Shown: positions 1-11,194 of the stretch, piece after piece
Layout of the letters: every line of letters starts with the position of its first letter
How positions within the stretch are numbered: the stretch's first letter is position 1
NCBI RefSeq assembly: GCF_963676685.1
Contig: NC_092344.1
Location: 52,164,830-52,228,829 of the forward strand
DNA from: Mytilus edulis
Lineage: Eukaryota; Mollusca; Bivalvia; Mytilida; Mytilidae
DNA length: 64,000 nucleotides
Direction of reading: 5' to 3'
Translations under genes and position numbers: made by a program
Notes under the pieces: model-generated
Seen by the model: the letters and a program-made list of their open reading frames with translations, nothing else
What the model was told of the DNA's origin: nothing
Database searches by the model: none

Positions 1-59
1 ATGGTTGCTGATATAGGGAATCACAGGAGCGGGTCCCCACATTTCTGGATCCGCCTCTG
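1..59. repeat. Right end of a GGATCCGCC-type MITE, cut by the window edge
   Basis: The stretch ends in TGGATCCGCCTCTG. The same end recurs near 8485, 33650, 36550, 44085 and 60445, each time beside a C-rich or 'gggcccc' segment. The complete copy at 36403-36566 shows that this is one terminus of a short inverted-repeat element. Only the right end is present here. Confidence 0.55.
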
Positions 60-508
60 ACCCAGTATTGTGACAGTGACCAGTATCGGGATCGTTCTCC
101 TTACCTAACCCCACATCAACTATTTATTTATTATTGCACTCCTAATTGTAGAGCGGTCAATCTCATCAAGTTATACCATGCATCCACTATTGACAAAATT
201 ATACTCTCAGCATTCAAATATTTTAAATAAAAGTACATAAATAAATGTTTTAAATAATTCTTAAAATTATAGAATTTTAATGAGCCATCATACAGCTCAA
301 TATCACGACTCACTGAAAAGTTAGGGTTTGTGAAGTACATTGTTATCCCTTTATTCTGCATGTCAAGATTGACAATAATTGAGCATAAACAATCATTTAC
401 AAAGGTTTGCTGATGATTAAATCTCACCTTTGATATCATAAACAAAGAAACAATAATATAATAAATTGTACTCGGTTGAATAACGAATTGTGAAATTTAA
501 ATATGTTA
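60..508. other. AT-rich gene-free stretch
   Basis: No gene that I can support. A 104-codon minus-strand frame covers 131-445 and has no recognised domain. It is discussed under rejected observations. Confidence 0.5.
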
Positions 509-856
509 TGGTGGCCGGATGCGGCCATTTCGTCTTTTCGTGTTTTCGCGTTTTCTCCTTTCAATTTCACCCGAAATCGGGAAATCGGGAAATCATGGCC
601 AGAAATCGAGAAAGCGAAAACGCGAAATCGAGAAAGCAAAAACGCGAAAACGCGAAAACGCGAAATCGAGAAATCTATTTCATTTCGCGTTTTCTAGATT
701 TCGCTTTCTCGATTTCCCGATTTCGCGTTTTCGCGTTTTTGCTTTCTTGATTATTCGATTTCGCGTTTTCGCTTTCTCGATTTCTCGATTTCGCGTGAAA
801 GTGAAAGGAGAAAACGCGAAAACATGAAAAGACGAAATGGCCGCATCCGGCCACCA
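509..856. mobile_element. Foldback MITE with TA target duplication and TTTCGCG-type internal repeats
   Basis: The ends are inverted copies: TGGTGGCCGGATGCGGCCAT on the left and its complement on the right. The match continues inward through GACGAAA and GAGAAAACGCGAAA to about 55 bp. Both ends abut a TA dinucleotide (507-508 and 857-858), as expected for a Tc1/mariner-type insertion. The inside is a run of short units such as GCGAAAACGCGAAATCGAGAAA, first in one orientation and then in the other, so the whole 348 bp can fold into one long hairpin. Overlapping frames rich in RKRENAKTRN are products of this low-complexity repeat and not genes. Confidence 0.75.
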
Positions 857-1149
857 TATTATTTTGTCAAGATTTTTAATGATTCCTACGTTACTGATAC
901 TTTAAAATTGAATAATAGTTATAAATATTCTGTAATCGAGTCTTGGTATTTAGTAGTTTCTATGTAGTGTGATAAATTTGTACGTTACAAGTAATTCTTC
1001 AAAGATCTTCAAAGTTTCAGGAATAAAAAAAAATGTTAATTTCATGTTACCAATACTTTGACTTTTTTCGGCTAGCAATCTCCACATTAATGATTTCAAA
1101 TGCATTCAAAATTCCTTAGATTTTACTACATTTATTTTTCCCGATTTTT

Positions 1150-1475
1150 GGACCCCCAAATAGATATAGGAAGATGTGATGTAAGTGCCAATGAGACAAC
1201 TCTCTATCCAAATAACAATTAAAAAAAAAAGTTAACCATTATATATATAAATAGGTTGGTGTACGGCCTTCAACACGGGGCCTAGGCTCACACCGAACAT
1301 CACGCTATTAAGGGCCCCAAAATTAATAGTGTAAACCCATTCAAACGGGAAAACCAACGGTCTAATCTATATAAAAAAAAAGAGAAACTAGAAACGAGAA
1401 ACACGTATATATCACATAAACAAACGACAACTACTGTACATCAGATTATTTAAACGAGAATGATTGAGAACCGGA
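1150..1475 (+). repeat. Dispersed bivalve repeat 'A' ('gtgccaatgagacaa' family)
   Basis: The sequence shows the hallmark GATGTGATGTAAGTGCCAAT, then GAGACAACTCTC, then a 'ggccttcaacac...ggctcacaccgaac' middle and an 'aaacaaacgacaacta' end. Related pieces in either orientation lie near 3990, 5110, 5850, 6567, 9020, 9295, 18919, 38655, 46780 and 60320. It has no coding capacity. The family name is mine and no library search was possible. Confidence 0.6.
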
Positions 1476-2160
1476 GATATGGTCCTTAACCAAGAAATTA
1501 AAAAAGTGATATATATACGCAATGTAGGTGGTGTCCTGCAACCCAAAACACGTATGCTGGTCAGATATCATGACAGCTCTTTTATGTGTGATGCCCGAGA
1601 TATTTACCTAAACTAAGAACTTAACTAAAGTCGTTTATGCATAAAATGTAGGTTGCAAAGACCTAATTCATAGTGGGTGGTGTTGCACTACCCAAGACCC
1701 ATCTACTTGTCAAATGTCATTTGTAAAATGTAGGTCACAATGACCTAGTTTATAGTGGGTAGTTTTGTACAACCCAAGACATATATCTACTGATCAAATA
1801 TAATTGCTCAACTACTTGAGGTGCCTGAGATATGCACTCGAACCAACAACTTAACCGACGTCATTTTTTTTCAAATGACCTAATTCATAGTGGGTGGTGT
1901 TGTACCACCAAAGACACATATACCGGTCAAATAACATTACTCTGCTACTTGTAGTGCCTGAGTGATGGACCTTAACCAAAATTTAACCAAAGTCGTTGTT
2001 GCGTAAAATGTATGTCACAATGACCTAATTCATAATGGGTAGTGTTGTACTACCCAAGACTCATACGGTGTTAAACTATCATTGCTCTACTACATGTAGT
2101 ACCCAAGATATGGACCTAAACCAGGAACTTAACCAAAGTGTGACCGACTGACGAACGAAC
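1476..2160. repeat. Imperfect tandem repeats anchored on 'gacctaattcatagtgggtggtgttg'
   Basis: At least five degenerate units share 'aaaatgtaggtcacaatgacctaattcatag' followed by 'gtgggtggtgttgtactacccaagac', and then an 'accaa.aacttaaccaaagtcgt' block. The anchors fall at about 1661, 1742, 1888 and 2023, so the spacing is irregular (roughly 80-150 bp). The array ends in 'gactgacgaacgaac' just downstream of the integrase exon, possibly within its intron. Confidence 0.6.
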
Positions 2161-2227
2161 AAAGGTAACATAAGTCCCGACTATTATACGTACATAGGTA
2201 CTCTCTTGATATTAACATTCATCTTAC

Positions 2228-2681
2228 CTCCATGGATTACCATTTTCCACTTTATCAGCTTATGATTTCCATCAATGTGCCACAGATAATGTGGACATGG
2301 CACAGAGTACTGGCGACGTTTAATTGTAACCGTCCGCCGAGCCTGAACCCCGGCACTATCAACAAAATGAATAGCAGCTCTTAGTCTCCAGCGCTGGATC
2401 TTGATAGGAGGGGTACGGGCCTTGAGGTGACCATCCAACAGAGCCTCGCCATCGTTTGGGTGATTTTGTTTGATCTCTATCACAATATCTACCAGATCGT
2501 CATCATTGATATCAGAGAATGGTATTCTCGTTATTCCAAAACTCTTCATTCGTCTGTAGATTGTTTTTGTACACACATTGAAGTCTTGTGCAATCTGCGT
2601 GATTGGCATATCTTCATCTAAAAACTTTTGTAGCCTGTCTATATTTATGTTTTCGTCAGGCAGGCTACTTGTTGAGGCCAT
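2228..2681 (-). CDS. First coding exon of an integrase-core (DDE) transposon-type gene
   Basis: Reading from the ATG at 2681, about 151 codons precede a consensus splice donor (GGAG|GTAAG; donor GT at 2226-2227), so the exon ends at 2228. The apparent frame continuing to 2184 is read-through into the intron. Residues 14-50 form a helix-turn-helix (ITQIAQDF...TKTIYRRMKSFGI). The exon ends in the motif RRQYSVPCPHYLWHIDGNHK, where the Asp of WHIDGNHKL matches the first catalytic Asp of the integrase-core family found next to HTH domains in many fish, coral and mollusc repeat proteins. The rest of the core (normally an I-D-G-Y-S-R continuation) was not found between here and the window edge, so the intron either leaves the window or the gene is truncated. 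Confidence 0.65.
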
Positions 2682-3321
2682 CGTTATCAGTTTGAAAATT
2701 AAAATATGGTTTAACCTACAAATGGAAATTACACCAAAGCATATTAAAATATAATAAAACTAAGTAATCTCTATTTCAGTCGGGGAAAAGTAAACCTAAA
2801 ACATGAGTTTTTTTGTTTATTTAGACATTATATCTTCTTCTAAAAACAATGAAATACAACATGTATGTACGATTATTTATCCGATATGGAAAAGGTAGAG
2901 GGGTCAGAAAAATCTGAAATTGGAGAAGGGGGTCCAGAGGCTTCTTTATGAAGGAGAGGTCATGTTTATTTACTTTATTTTTTTTTAATTCTATTTTCAA
3001 AAAGCACCAGCATTTTTTTTTTTCGATCGTCTTTTGAAAAACCAGTGACATCGAAAGTTCAATTTTGACGTCATTTACGTGCATCCCTAAGTAACATGGA
3101 TTTGTTGACATTAAAGCAAAAGAAGGACGTCATACTAGAATAATATGACGTCCTGCACAGAATATCATATATAAACTTCATTAGGTATTACTTACTTTTG
3201 CGGAATAGTGCATCATCCATATATGACCTTGAACCTGCGAAACCCGCATTCTCTATATCCAATGAGAGGCCTTCTTGCAAAATCGTGACGAGATAATTCA
3301 AGTGCAGATCCAAATTTGCAT
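2682..3321. other. Gene-free stretch upstream of the integrase exon
   Basis: AT-rich sequence with several GACGTC/TGACGT palindromes (near 3067, 3125 and 3145). It probably holds the 5' flank of the integrase gene. I see no further coding sequence. Confidence 0.4.
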
Positions 3322-3660
3322 ACAAAATTGACTTTTGTGAGACAAAATTGAGTTTTGTGAGACAAAAGTGACTTTTGTGAGACAAAATTCACTTTTGTGA
3401 GACAAAAGTGACTTTTGTGAGACAAAAGTGACTTTTGTGAGACAAAAGTGACTTTTGTGAGACAAAAGTGACTTTTGTCTCAACAAAATTCACTTTTGTG
3501 AGACAAAATTGACTTTTGTGAGACAAAATTCACTTTTGTGAGACAAAAGTGACTTTTGTGAGACAAAAGTGACTTCTGTGAGACAAAAGTGACTTCTGTG
3601 AGACAAAAGTGACTTCTGTGAGACAAAATTCAATTTTGTGAGATATTTGTGAGACAAAAG
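3322..3660. repeat. Palindromic 20-bp minisatellite (gacaaaagtgacttttgtga)n
   Basis: About 16 units of 20 bp follow each other with few changes. Each unit contains ACAAAAGT-G-ACTTTTGT, a near-perfect palindrome, so every unit can form its own small hairpin. Variants swap AAAGT for AAATT and ACTTTT for AGTTTT or ACTTCT. One unit near 3475-3485 has 'tctcaaca' in place of 'gagaca'. Several minus-strand frames with SHKSHFCLTK repeats are artefacts of the 20-bp period. Confidence 0.9.
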
Positions 3661-3960
3661 TGAATTTTGTCTCACAAAATTAACAAAAGTCAATTTTGTC
3701 TTACACAATTGATTTTGTGTTTTAATTTCCATATCAGGTAACAAAAGTCAATTTTGTATGCAAATGAGTTTATATTTGCATACCTTTTTGACAAAATTCA
3801 CTTTTGTCATAACAAAAATGAATTTTGTCTACAAAAATGAATTTTGTCTACAAAAATGGATTTTGTGATGACAAAAATGAAACAAGTCTGTATCACATAG
3901 TTTTGTAAGACAAAAATGATTTTGTTAATGACAAAATTGAATTTTGTACAAAACCACAAG
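3661..3960. repeat. Degenerate extension of the palindromic minisatellite
   Basis: Scattered units such as 'gacaaaagtgaattttgtct', 'caaaaatgaattttgtcta' and 'gacaaaattcacttttgtcat' continue the array with altered spacing and with ATGA instead of GTGA centres. It merges into a repeat A fragment near 3970. Confidence 0.65.
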
Positions 3961-3969
3961 AGTCCCATT

Positions 3970-4260
3970 CGGCGCCCCGTACGTACGGCAAACAATGAGC
4001 AAAAACCCATACCGCATTGATAGCTATAAAATGTCCCGAAATATCAAATACCGTAAAACAATTCAAACGAGTAAACTAACGGCCTGATTTATGTACAAAA
4101 TAATAAACGAAATATGATATACAGCTACATACGACAACCACCGATCTACAGGCTTCTGTTTAGGACAGGCACATACAGAATGTGGCGGGGTTAAACTAGT
4201 GTTAGTTAAGCGCTTGAAGCCTTCGATCCTCCCCTATCATGTGACAGTGATGTAACTGTA
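3970..4260 (+). repeat. 3' half of dispersed repeat A
   Basis: Contains 'caaataccgtaaaacaattcaaacgagtaaactaacggcctgatttat' and 'acgacaaccaccgatctacaggcttctgtttaggacaggcacatacagaatgtggcggggttaaac'. The same segment closes the copies at 5870-6010 and 18919-19250. Confidence 0.55.
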
Positions 4261-5105
4261 TAGAAAAAGTTCAAACTATTTAAAAATCAGCTGAAAAGGG
4301 CTTAATTAACTCATTAGATCGATACAAGCAGAAGAACATCTCACAAAACACAGACCCGGCGGACGTGGCATGGTATTTATACAATCCCACAACTAAATAA
4401 CACGCTAGGTACAGACCTGAGAGTATAGTTTAAATCCCTTTTTAAAGGAACCATATTTGCATACGGGGAACCAATGCTTTTATCTCTTGTTTTAGTTATT
4501 TGATGATAGTTTCTAAAGTCTTGTAATAACTGGCATGACAGTTCTTCTTCTGTAGTTGATACACGCTTGCATGCTGTCTTGCTCCCTTATATAAAATTTA
4601 AAAAAAAAACTTGTCGGACTCTTGTATGTTCTCATACATCATACATGTTTAAAATATATGCACCTGACAGTGGAATGCGTATAGTTTCTCAGTAGCAGAT
4701 CATACATATATATATAGGTGATATGCGGTATGTTAGACCATGCAAGTCTGCTGATGTTCCGTTGTTTATAAAACGGTCAGTTTTTGTTATTTTTTCAGTG
4801 GTTATACATTGTCAATTTTATTAATATGTTGAACAAGCTTGTTTATTGCATGTATGCATATCATCTTCGGTCAAATTATGGTATGTGCTGTCTAAACGTG
4901 TTTTCTGATTGAATGTTACAAGCTAAAATGTTCTAGGAATCCATTGATGGTATTATCGCTCTAAACATGGTTTCACACTTTGACTTTTAATATACCATGA
5001 TCACATCATTATCTTTTTCCTTTTCTTACGAATCAATCTATGATGCATTTTTGCATTGTTTTACCTTAACTGCTTCGATTAAAGTCCTTCTTCTGTTTTT
5101 CATAT
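4261..5105. other. Gene-free AT-rich stretch
   Basis: No coding sequence or clear repeat is recognised apart from short AT runs (for example near 4690). Confidence 0.4.
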
Positions 5106-6010
5106 AAATAAGATGTGGTATGAGTGCCAAATGAGACAATTCTCCATCCATGTCATAATGTATAAAAAAGTTAACAATTATAGGTCAAAGTGCATCCTTG
5201 GCTCACACCGAACAGAAAGCTATAAAGGGCCCCAAAATGACTAGTGTATAACAAATTTCAATTCAAACAAAACAAGAGGCTGTCACAACGACAGCAAACC
5301 GGATTTATTAACATTTATTTGTGTCCTGCCAATATCACAAGAATCAGGACTAAGAAACGGTGAAAGTGAAAATCGTCAATATCAAATTTGACATCCATTT
5401 TGTCATCAGTATCAACATATTAAAATTTGAAAAGCTTAGGTTGAACAGTTCATGGGTAAATGCAAGAACATGAATGGAAACGCCATTTTTCGATCTTTCA
5501 AGAACCATAACTGATGAACGGTAAAAGTCAAAATCGACATTATTGAACTTGACCTCCATATTGTCATTAGTAACAACATATTAAAATTTGAAAAGCTTTG
5601 GTTGAACAGTTCATGAGTAAATGCACGGACACGACTGGAAAAGCCATTTTTCAATCTTTCAAGAACCATAACTCCTGAACGGTAAAAGTCAAAATCATCA
5701 TTATTGAACTTGACCTCCATTTTGTCATCAGTAATTTTAAAAGCTTTAGTTGAACGGTTCATGAGTAAATGCACGGAAACATTTGGTTGCCGCCCGGCGC
5801 CCGACCGACCGCCAGACGTACATCCCCAAATCAATAACCGACATTTTTGTCACAAAAATCCGGTTAAAATTCAAGTCTAATATTTATAAAAAAAGAAAAA
5901 ACAGAAACACTTATGAACTACATTTTTGTACACTAATAAACGCCTGACAACCACTGAACAACAAGCTCCTGACTAATGACAGGTGCATATAGCAATGTGT
6001 TTTCAGTTTA
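5106..6010 (+). repeat. Repeat A copy split by a nested tandem-repeat element (about 5265-5875)
   Basis: The repeat A 5' half ('gatgtggtatgagtgccaaatgagacaattctcc...ggctcacaccgaac') runs to about 5264. Its 3' half resumes at about 5870 ('attcaagtctaatatttataaaaaaag...cctgacaaccactgaac'). Between them is an insert that begins 'acaagaggctgtcacaacgacagcaaaccgg' and ends 'gacatttttgtcacaaaaatccggtt', a short inverted end. The insert contains three units of about 165 bp built around 'tgaacggtaaaagtcaaaatc...ttgaacttgacctccat'. Minus-strand frames across 5350-5834 come from these units. Confidence 0.6.
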
Positions 6011-6566
6011 GATAGCTCAATTCGAACATACTTTTTTTTCATAAGCATTTTGTTGTTTTTGTTGTTGGGTTTCCCATGATGTTTACTCATATAAGATTTC
6101 TGGTGTCCCGGCATTTATGTTGCCTCAAATGGTGAGGTGATATCGTTTTCTCCCCAGTCTCTCATTTCTTCCATATTTTAATGTATCAATATTTTTGATT
6201 TTAAACATATTTTATTCATTAAACAAGTGTGGACACAGATGAGTGTGGATAGTATGTTTGGATGTTTGACAGTGTTTTATGACAAATTTAGTTCTATGAT
6301 TTTCCTATATGTGTTATTAACTGTGTTGCACGATGACAACCAACCTGAACATTAGGAGTGTTGCTTATTTAATGTTTAGTTTAGTTTTTATGTTCAAGAC
6401 GGGCATGGAAGAGACACTAATTGCATTAGTTACCAAATGATTATGATAGAATATGTTCCACATCTTTGATTTTGGATACATTTTATAGCTAGGAAAGCAA
6501 CACATAATAGGTTAAATTTTTCGTGATATTTTTTAATTGAGAGATGATATATGAGAACATGATATA

Positions 6567-6840
6567 AGGAGACTGTAATTCAGTGGTTGTCGTTTGTTTA
6601 TGTGTTACATATTCGTTTTTTCTTTATTTTTTGGACATAAATAAGCCTGTTATTTTTCTCCTTTGAATTGTTTTACATTGTCATTTCGAGACCTTTTATA
6701 GCTGACTATGCTGTATTAGCTTTGCTCATTGTTGAAGGTTGTGCGGTGACCTGTAATTGTTAATTTCTATGTCATTTTGGTCGGTTGTGGAGAATTGTCT
6801 CATTGGCAATCATATCACATCTTTTTTTATATGTATTTGC
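6567..6840 (-). repeat. Repeat A copy in reverse orientation
   Basis: Read on the minus strand it gives the family start (AAAGATGTGATATGATTGCC, then AATGAGACAATTCTCC) and the 'tgttgaaggttgtgcggtgacctgtaattg' block in complement. It ends at the plus-strand 'gactgtaattcagtggttgtcgtttg'. Confidence 0.6.
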
Positions 6841-8355
6841 TAACTATTTGTATGTTTCTATTTATATATCTTTGTGGTGGCTTGTCAGTATCATTAGTAA
6901 AACAGTTTTGTTGAATTGATCCTCAGATTAGAAGACATTTATTGGTTTTTAGTAATGACATGATGCTTGGGCCTGATGAGCTAGAAAGTAAGCTTCTGTG
7001 CTGTTTTCTATCAATTCTTTGATAATATCTCCTTCAAAGCTGGTGAAAGCAAAACAAAATTTTGACCAATATGAAAATGATATCACCGAAAGAACCTTTG
7101 TGAGCATGCTTCAAAGACTCATAACTGCTCCAAAAGTTATCTGAAAGAATTTCAAGCATGTCAAGTGGATATTATAAACATTTACTTAATATGTCCAAAT
7201 ATCTAAAAAGTTATAGTATTCAATATGAAAATGGTATTGCAAAATTATTCTCTTTTCATTTTTTTGTGTTAATATGTGGATACAAATATAAGTGATACCA
7301 ATACAGTTGTGGTATGAAAGTGTTACTGTAGCAATTAACATTTACTGTTACAATGTTAATTCACACAAAATAAACAAACGAGTGAAAAATGTTGAACATG
7401 TACAATGAAATATAGTTTCAGAAATCAATTAAGCCAGATAGGCCTTATAAATTTTGGTCTAATTTTTAACATTATAATTGAATGACCATTTACACTCAGG
7501 ACCGAGTCATCAGTAGGCATTACAGATGTATTCATACAACCTAGCATCATTTTGCTAGTAGCGGGAGTAGCATTGTTGTGTAAATTTGTTTTTTTTTTTT
7601 TTTAATTTGGTCAACGGACAAATAATGTTTGGTTCAAACAAAAAATAAAATGCTTTTATCTCCCTGTTACTTACATTATACATAGAAATGATAATACTTT
7701 GAGACATCCTTGTACATGAGAGTTGTCTGTAAAATCTTTATTTCACAAAGAATGAATTGCATAACAATGAACCGAGCTCAAAGCAAAGCACTTTAATAAT
7801 ACACTTAGACCGAGAGCTCAATCCAGTGTTATACTTTGTACTACACGTCCTTCATGAACATCCATCAACCAGAACCATATCTCAATAACATGCCATACTA
7901 CATGGTTGGATCACGGAAGTCCTGAAAAAGACATGATTTTTTTTAATCGTATTTAAAGTATATATGCATAGGTTAAAACTTTCACAAATTTGTGGTATAA
8001 TCATTCAGTGTCTGGCAACTATCAATCGCTTCATGCACAAATTGATATAGGTTGAGCATGAGTGCCCCTCTGTTGGAAATAAAAACATACCTCCACCTAA
8101 TTTTAGTCAACTAATGAAGAAACATTCAAAACTATAAAATGTTATCTAAGACTTGTCAGTGTCTATATATAGCTTTTCACCATCGCCACTGAATCAGTGA
8201 TATATGTACACATATATACATGTAAGACTAAAATTAAAGTACATATATAAGACTAAAACTGACATTCGGTCTTTACCTTCATTCCCCAAGTCGTGTTCTA
8301 ATCTGATTCATGATAAAATAAAATTCCAAAATTACAACCAATGAAATCAAAGGCG
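6841..8355. other. Gene-free stretch
   Basis: No supported gene. It holds a poly-T run near 7590 and otherwise unremarkable AT-rich sequence. Confidence 0.4.
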
Positions 8356-8503
8356 AAATAAGAGCCCCCCCCCCCCCCCCCCCCCTTTGGTCTGGAAAAA
8401 AATGGTTGATTATTCAGAGAACCACTGGAGTATGACCGGAGTGGGCCCTCTCTTAGGCAGTCAGTGGGCCCCCACTTATGAAAATTTCTTGATTCGCCAC
8501 TGG
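8356..8503 (+). repeat. GGATCCGCC-type MITE copy with a long poly-C tract
   Basis: A run of about 25 C residues near 8365-8386 is followed by 'tttggtctggaaaaaaatggttgatta'. Then come 'gggccctctcttaggcagtcagtgggcccccacttatgaaaatttcttgattcgccactgg'. The copy at 43960-44098 has the same order of blocks. Confidence 0.6.
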
Positions 8504-9014
8504 AAATACCCTCTAATAGACTAGCGTTTAAATCCCAGTTTCCTAATATGGTAGCTAGGTGGAACCTAAAATTCAAAAAATTAAAAAAAATATTTTAAAT
8601 ATTTCAAATGTATGTACATGTGATAATATAAATTCTCCAAATTTCACTGTATTTTCCCTTTTGATGTTTTTCAACTACAGCCAGTTTGATGTGGGTTGAT
8701 GTTTGATTGTTGTACATGTTGTATATCGACATGAGATTTGTTTATATAAATAATACTTATTTCCCTAAATTCAAATAAAATAGATGTGAAAAATTAAAGG
8801 AAACCATATGCAAATATATAAAAAAAAATTATTCGCATTTGTTCTGTTGATTGATAGTTGTACACATATGAAGAAATGGTGAAATCACTTATATATAGTT
8901 CTGATCAAAAGTTTCATGATAAACATGCATGGTAAATAAGTAGTAGGTTGTTTGAAGTTTGCAGCATATTCAAATTTGAACATCTTTTTCAGGTCTACAA
9001 TCCAGATAAAAATC

Positions 9015-9700
9015 TATATATATGTGGTATAATTTCCAATGAGACAGCTTTCCACAGGTTAAAATAACAAAGTAATTATAGGCAACCATACAGCCTTAAA
9101 AAGTGAGAGAAAAAAAAACAGTCTAGACATGTTAAGTAAGCAACAATTAAATTAAGAAAAGTTATAAACAACAGGTTTGGAACCCTCCCCCCCAAAAAAA
9201 ATTTGTTCCAATGAAGATAAAGGAAGATGAAGGCAAGCCTGGAGGGGATTCATTACATTTGGAACAACTTTTCTGAAGGATGGATACGTATAAAAATTAA
9301 AATATGTAATAAGATTGCCAATAAGACAACTACCCACAAATGTTCAAATGACAAAGCAATTATCGGCAACCATACAGCCTTCAAAAATGAGGGAAACTGT
9401 CCCAACATGAAAAGTATGCATTAATACAATTGAGAAGAGTAATGGCCTGATTCACAATTCCATTAATAAACAGGTCGGGAACATCTACCCTTCAAATAAA
9501 CCAGATGCCCCACAGGCCGCAGCTTGATACTACATCAGAGGTCGAACCCTGAACAGTTAGGGCAAGTATGGACACAACATTAAATCCTGATACAGGTCTG
9601 AATTTGGATTGTGATCAAACAGTCAAAACAGAATAGGTTTCTGACACAGAATGAATGTAGTCTAAGAACTTAAAACATTTAATTTTAGATTGGACTTTTA
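9015..9700 (+). repeat. Cluster of repeat A and repeat B fragments
   Basis: Two repeat A 5' fragments (9015-9130 and 9295-9480, each with 'gcaaccatacagcctt') are followed by a fragment at 9495-9690. That fragment matches the start of the element at 28740 ('ccagatgcc.c.cagg...gaggt.gaaccctgaac.gtt.gggcaagtatggacacaacatt'). No gene is seen. Confidence 0.55.
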
Positions 9701-10486
9701 CCTATTGTGGTCCTTTATCCAAAATCTTAATACATGGTTTGAGGCACTTGTCGCAGAAAAAAAAATCCTATATATAGACTTAAGGGTCGCCCATTTGATA
9801 TTCTGGTGGGTGGTGGGGGGTGCAGGAGCATTTGTTTTTGATCGGTTATTTATTTTTGTAATCTAAGAGGACAAATTATTCATTTTCTGCACTATTGAAG
9901 CAAGATTTTTCATTTTCATTAAAGCAAGGGATTGATTATTCATTTTCACAACTGTATTTATGATATTCGAAAACATACAATTTTTAAACGATTTGTTTAT
10001 TATAAACAACATATTTGTGTTTCCTTTAAATTTTTATTTTGACATATTTTTTTTTGCATGCTGAATTGATGTGCACGCAACTGCGTGTTGGCGTATAGGG
10101 AGCTACGCGCCTGAATACAATTTAATTAAATATATTAAATAACTGGGAATCCTCCCCCTTTATAAGTAGAGACAATCCATAACCTACATCTCAGAAATAT
10201 TAATCTTAAATTTATATAAATGAAAAGAAAGCTTCCATAAATAAAATTCAACAATGTTTCTTAAAATTGGTAAAAGTGGTTTATAGTCACACCCCAACAT
10301 GTTGACCATAGATAGACAAACAATTCACTTGCATTCGATTGATCAGTCGCATATGAACCATGTGTTTGTTAATGTAAACCGTTTCAAATGTGAATTAAAC
10401 TAATTCAAATTAGTTAATGTCAATCCAATTCAAATTAGGTGTGAACTCAGTATGATTGTCAGGTAGTTTCAAACTGAAAGATACTT
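9701..10486. other. Gene-free stretch
   Basis: A G-rich patch near 9800 ('ggtgggtggtggggggtgcagg') is followed by repeated 'attattcattttc' motifs at 9865-9945. No coding sequence is supported. Confidence 0.4.
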
Positions 10487-10490
10487 TTAA

Positions 10491-11190
10491 GGTGGCTCGG
10501 GCCTATTCGAAGTTTCTATCAGAAGTGCCGTATTTTTTGTTATTTTATTCTTTACAGAAAGTGAATCAATCGGTCGAAAAAAATAGGGGGTTACAGACCA
10601 TTTAAAATCAAAATTTTACTTTTAAACAGGTATGTAAAAGGGACCATTTTTCAATGAAATGATAGGGAAAATAGAGGTGTTGACATATTTTTATCAGAAT
10701 ATCAAAAGAACGTTCTATAACAGTTGGTGCAAAACTGGGGTTTGTTTTTTTTTAGAAAAAAAAAGTTTGTTTCCAGTTTTTGGAGAAAAAAATAATTTGT
10801 TTTTGATTCTGAGAAAAAAAAATTGTTTGTTTCATCCTCAGCTATATGTAATGCTAAAATTGAAAGAAAAAAAATTGTTTTCGACTTGCCCAGAAAAAAA
10901 AACCATAGCCCCCCCTCCCCCCAGAAAATCAAATGGTTGCTGCCTAAGGAAAAAAAATATTTTGCCTAAAAACCCAAATTTTGGCGGGAAAATGGTGAAA
11001 ATGGGTGAAAGGTCATTTTGACCCTTTAACAAATACGTGTAAAAACGAAAATGTTCTATTAGTCACATGACTACAATGATTTAATATTTCTAATCAATCA
11101 AAATATTTAAAAAGAATATATCGAAATTACGACAAATACTTTTGTAATTCATGCGTGAAATTATGCGCAGTCGAATAGTCCTGAGCCACC
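10491..11190. mobile_element. Non-autonomous TIR element with TTAA target duplication
   Basis: The left end GGTGGCTCGGGCCTATTCGA and the right end TCGAATAGTCCTGAGCCACC are inverted copies with three differences. Both are flanked by TTAA (10487-10490 and 11191-11194). TTAA duplication is typical of the piggyBac and Kolobok superfamilies. The 700 bp inside has no transposase. It holds runs of 'gaaaaaaaaa.ttgttt' and a C-rich block near 10905-10960 ('aaatcaaatggttgctgcctaagg') that resembles one end of the element at 38530. Confidence 0.8.
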
Positions 11191-11194
11191 TTAA

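Noticed and set aside
131-445. 104-codon minus-strand frame with no stop
   Set aside because: It has no recognised domain, splice context or paralogue in the window. It could be a decayed coding fragment, but composition alone does not support a gene.
3322-3660. CRISPR-like regular array
   Set aside because: Units follow each other directly with no unique spacers, and the setting is an animal genome.
3188-3744. Several minus-strand frames with repeated SHKSHFCLTK-type peptides
   Set aside because: They are the 20-bp minisatellite read in three frames.
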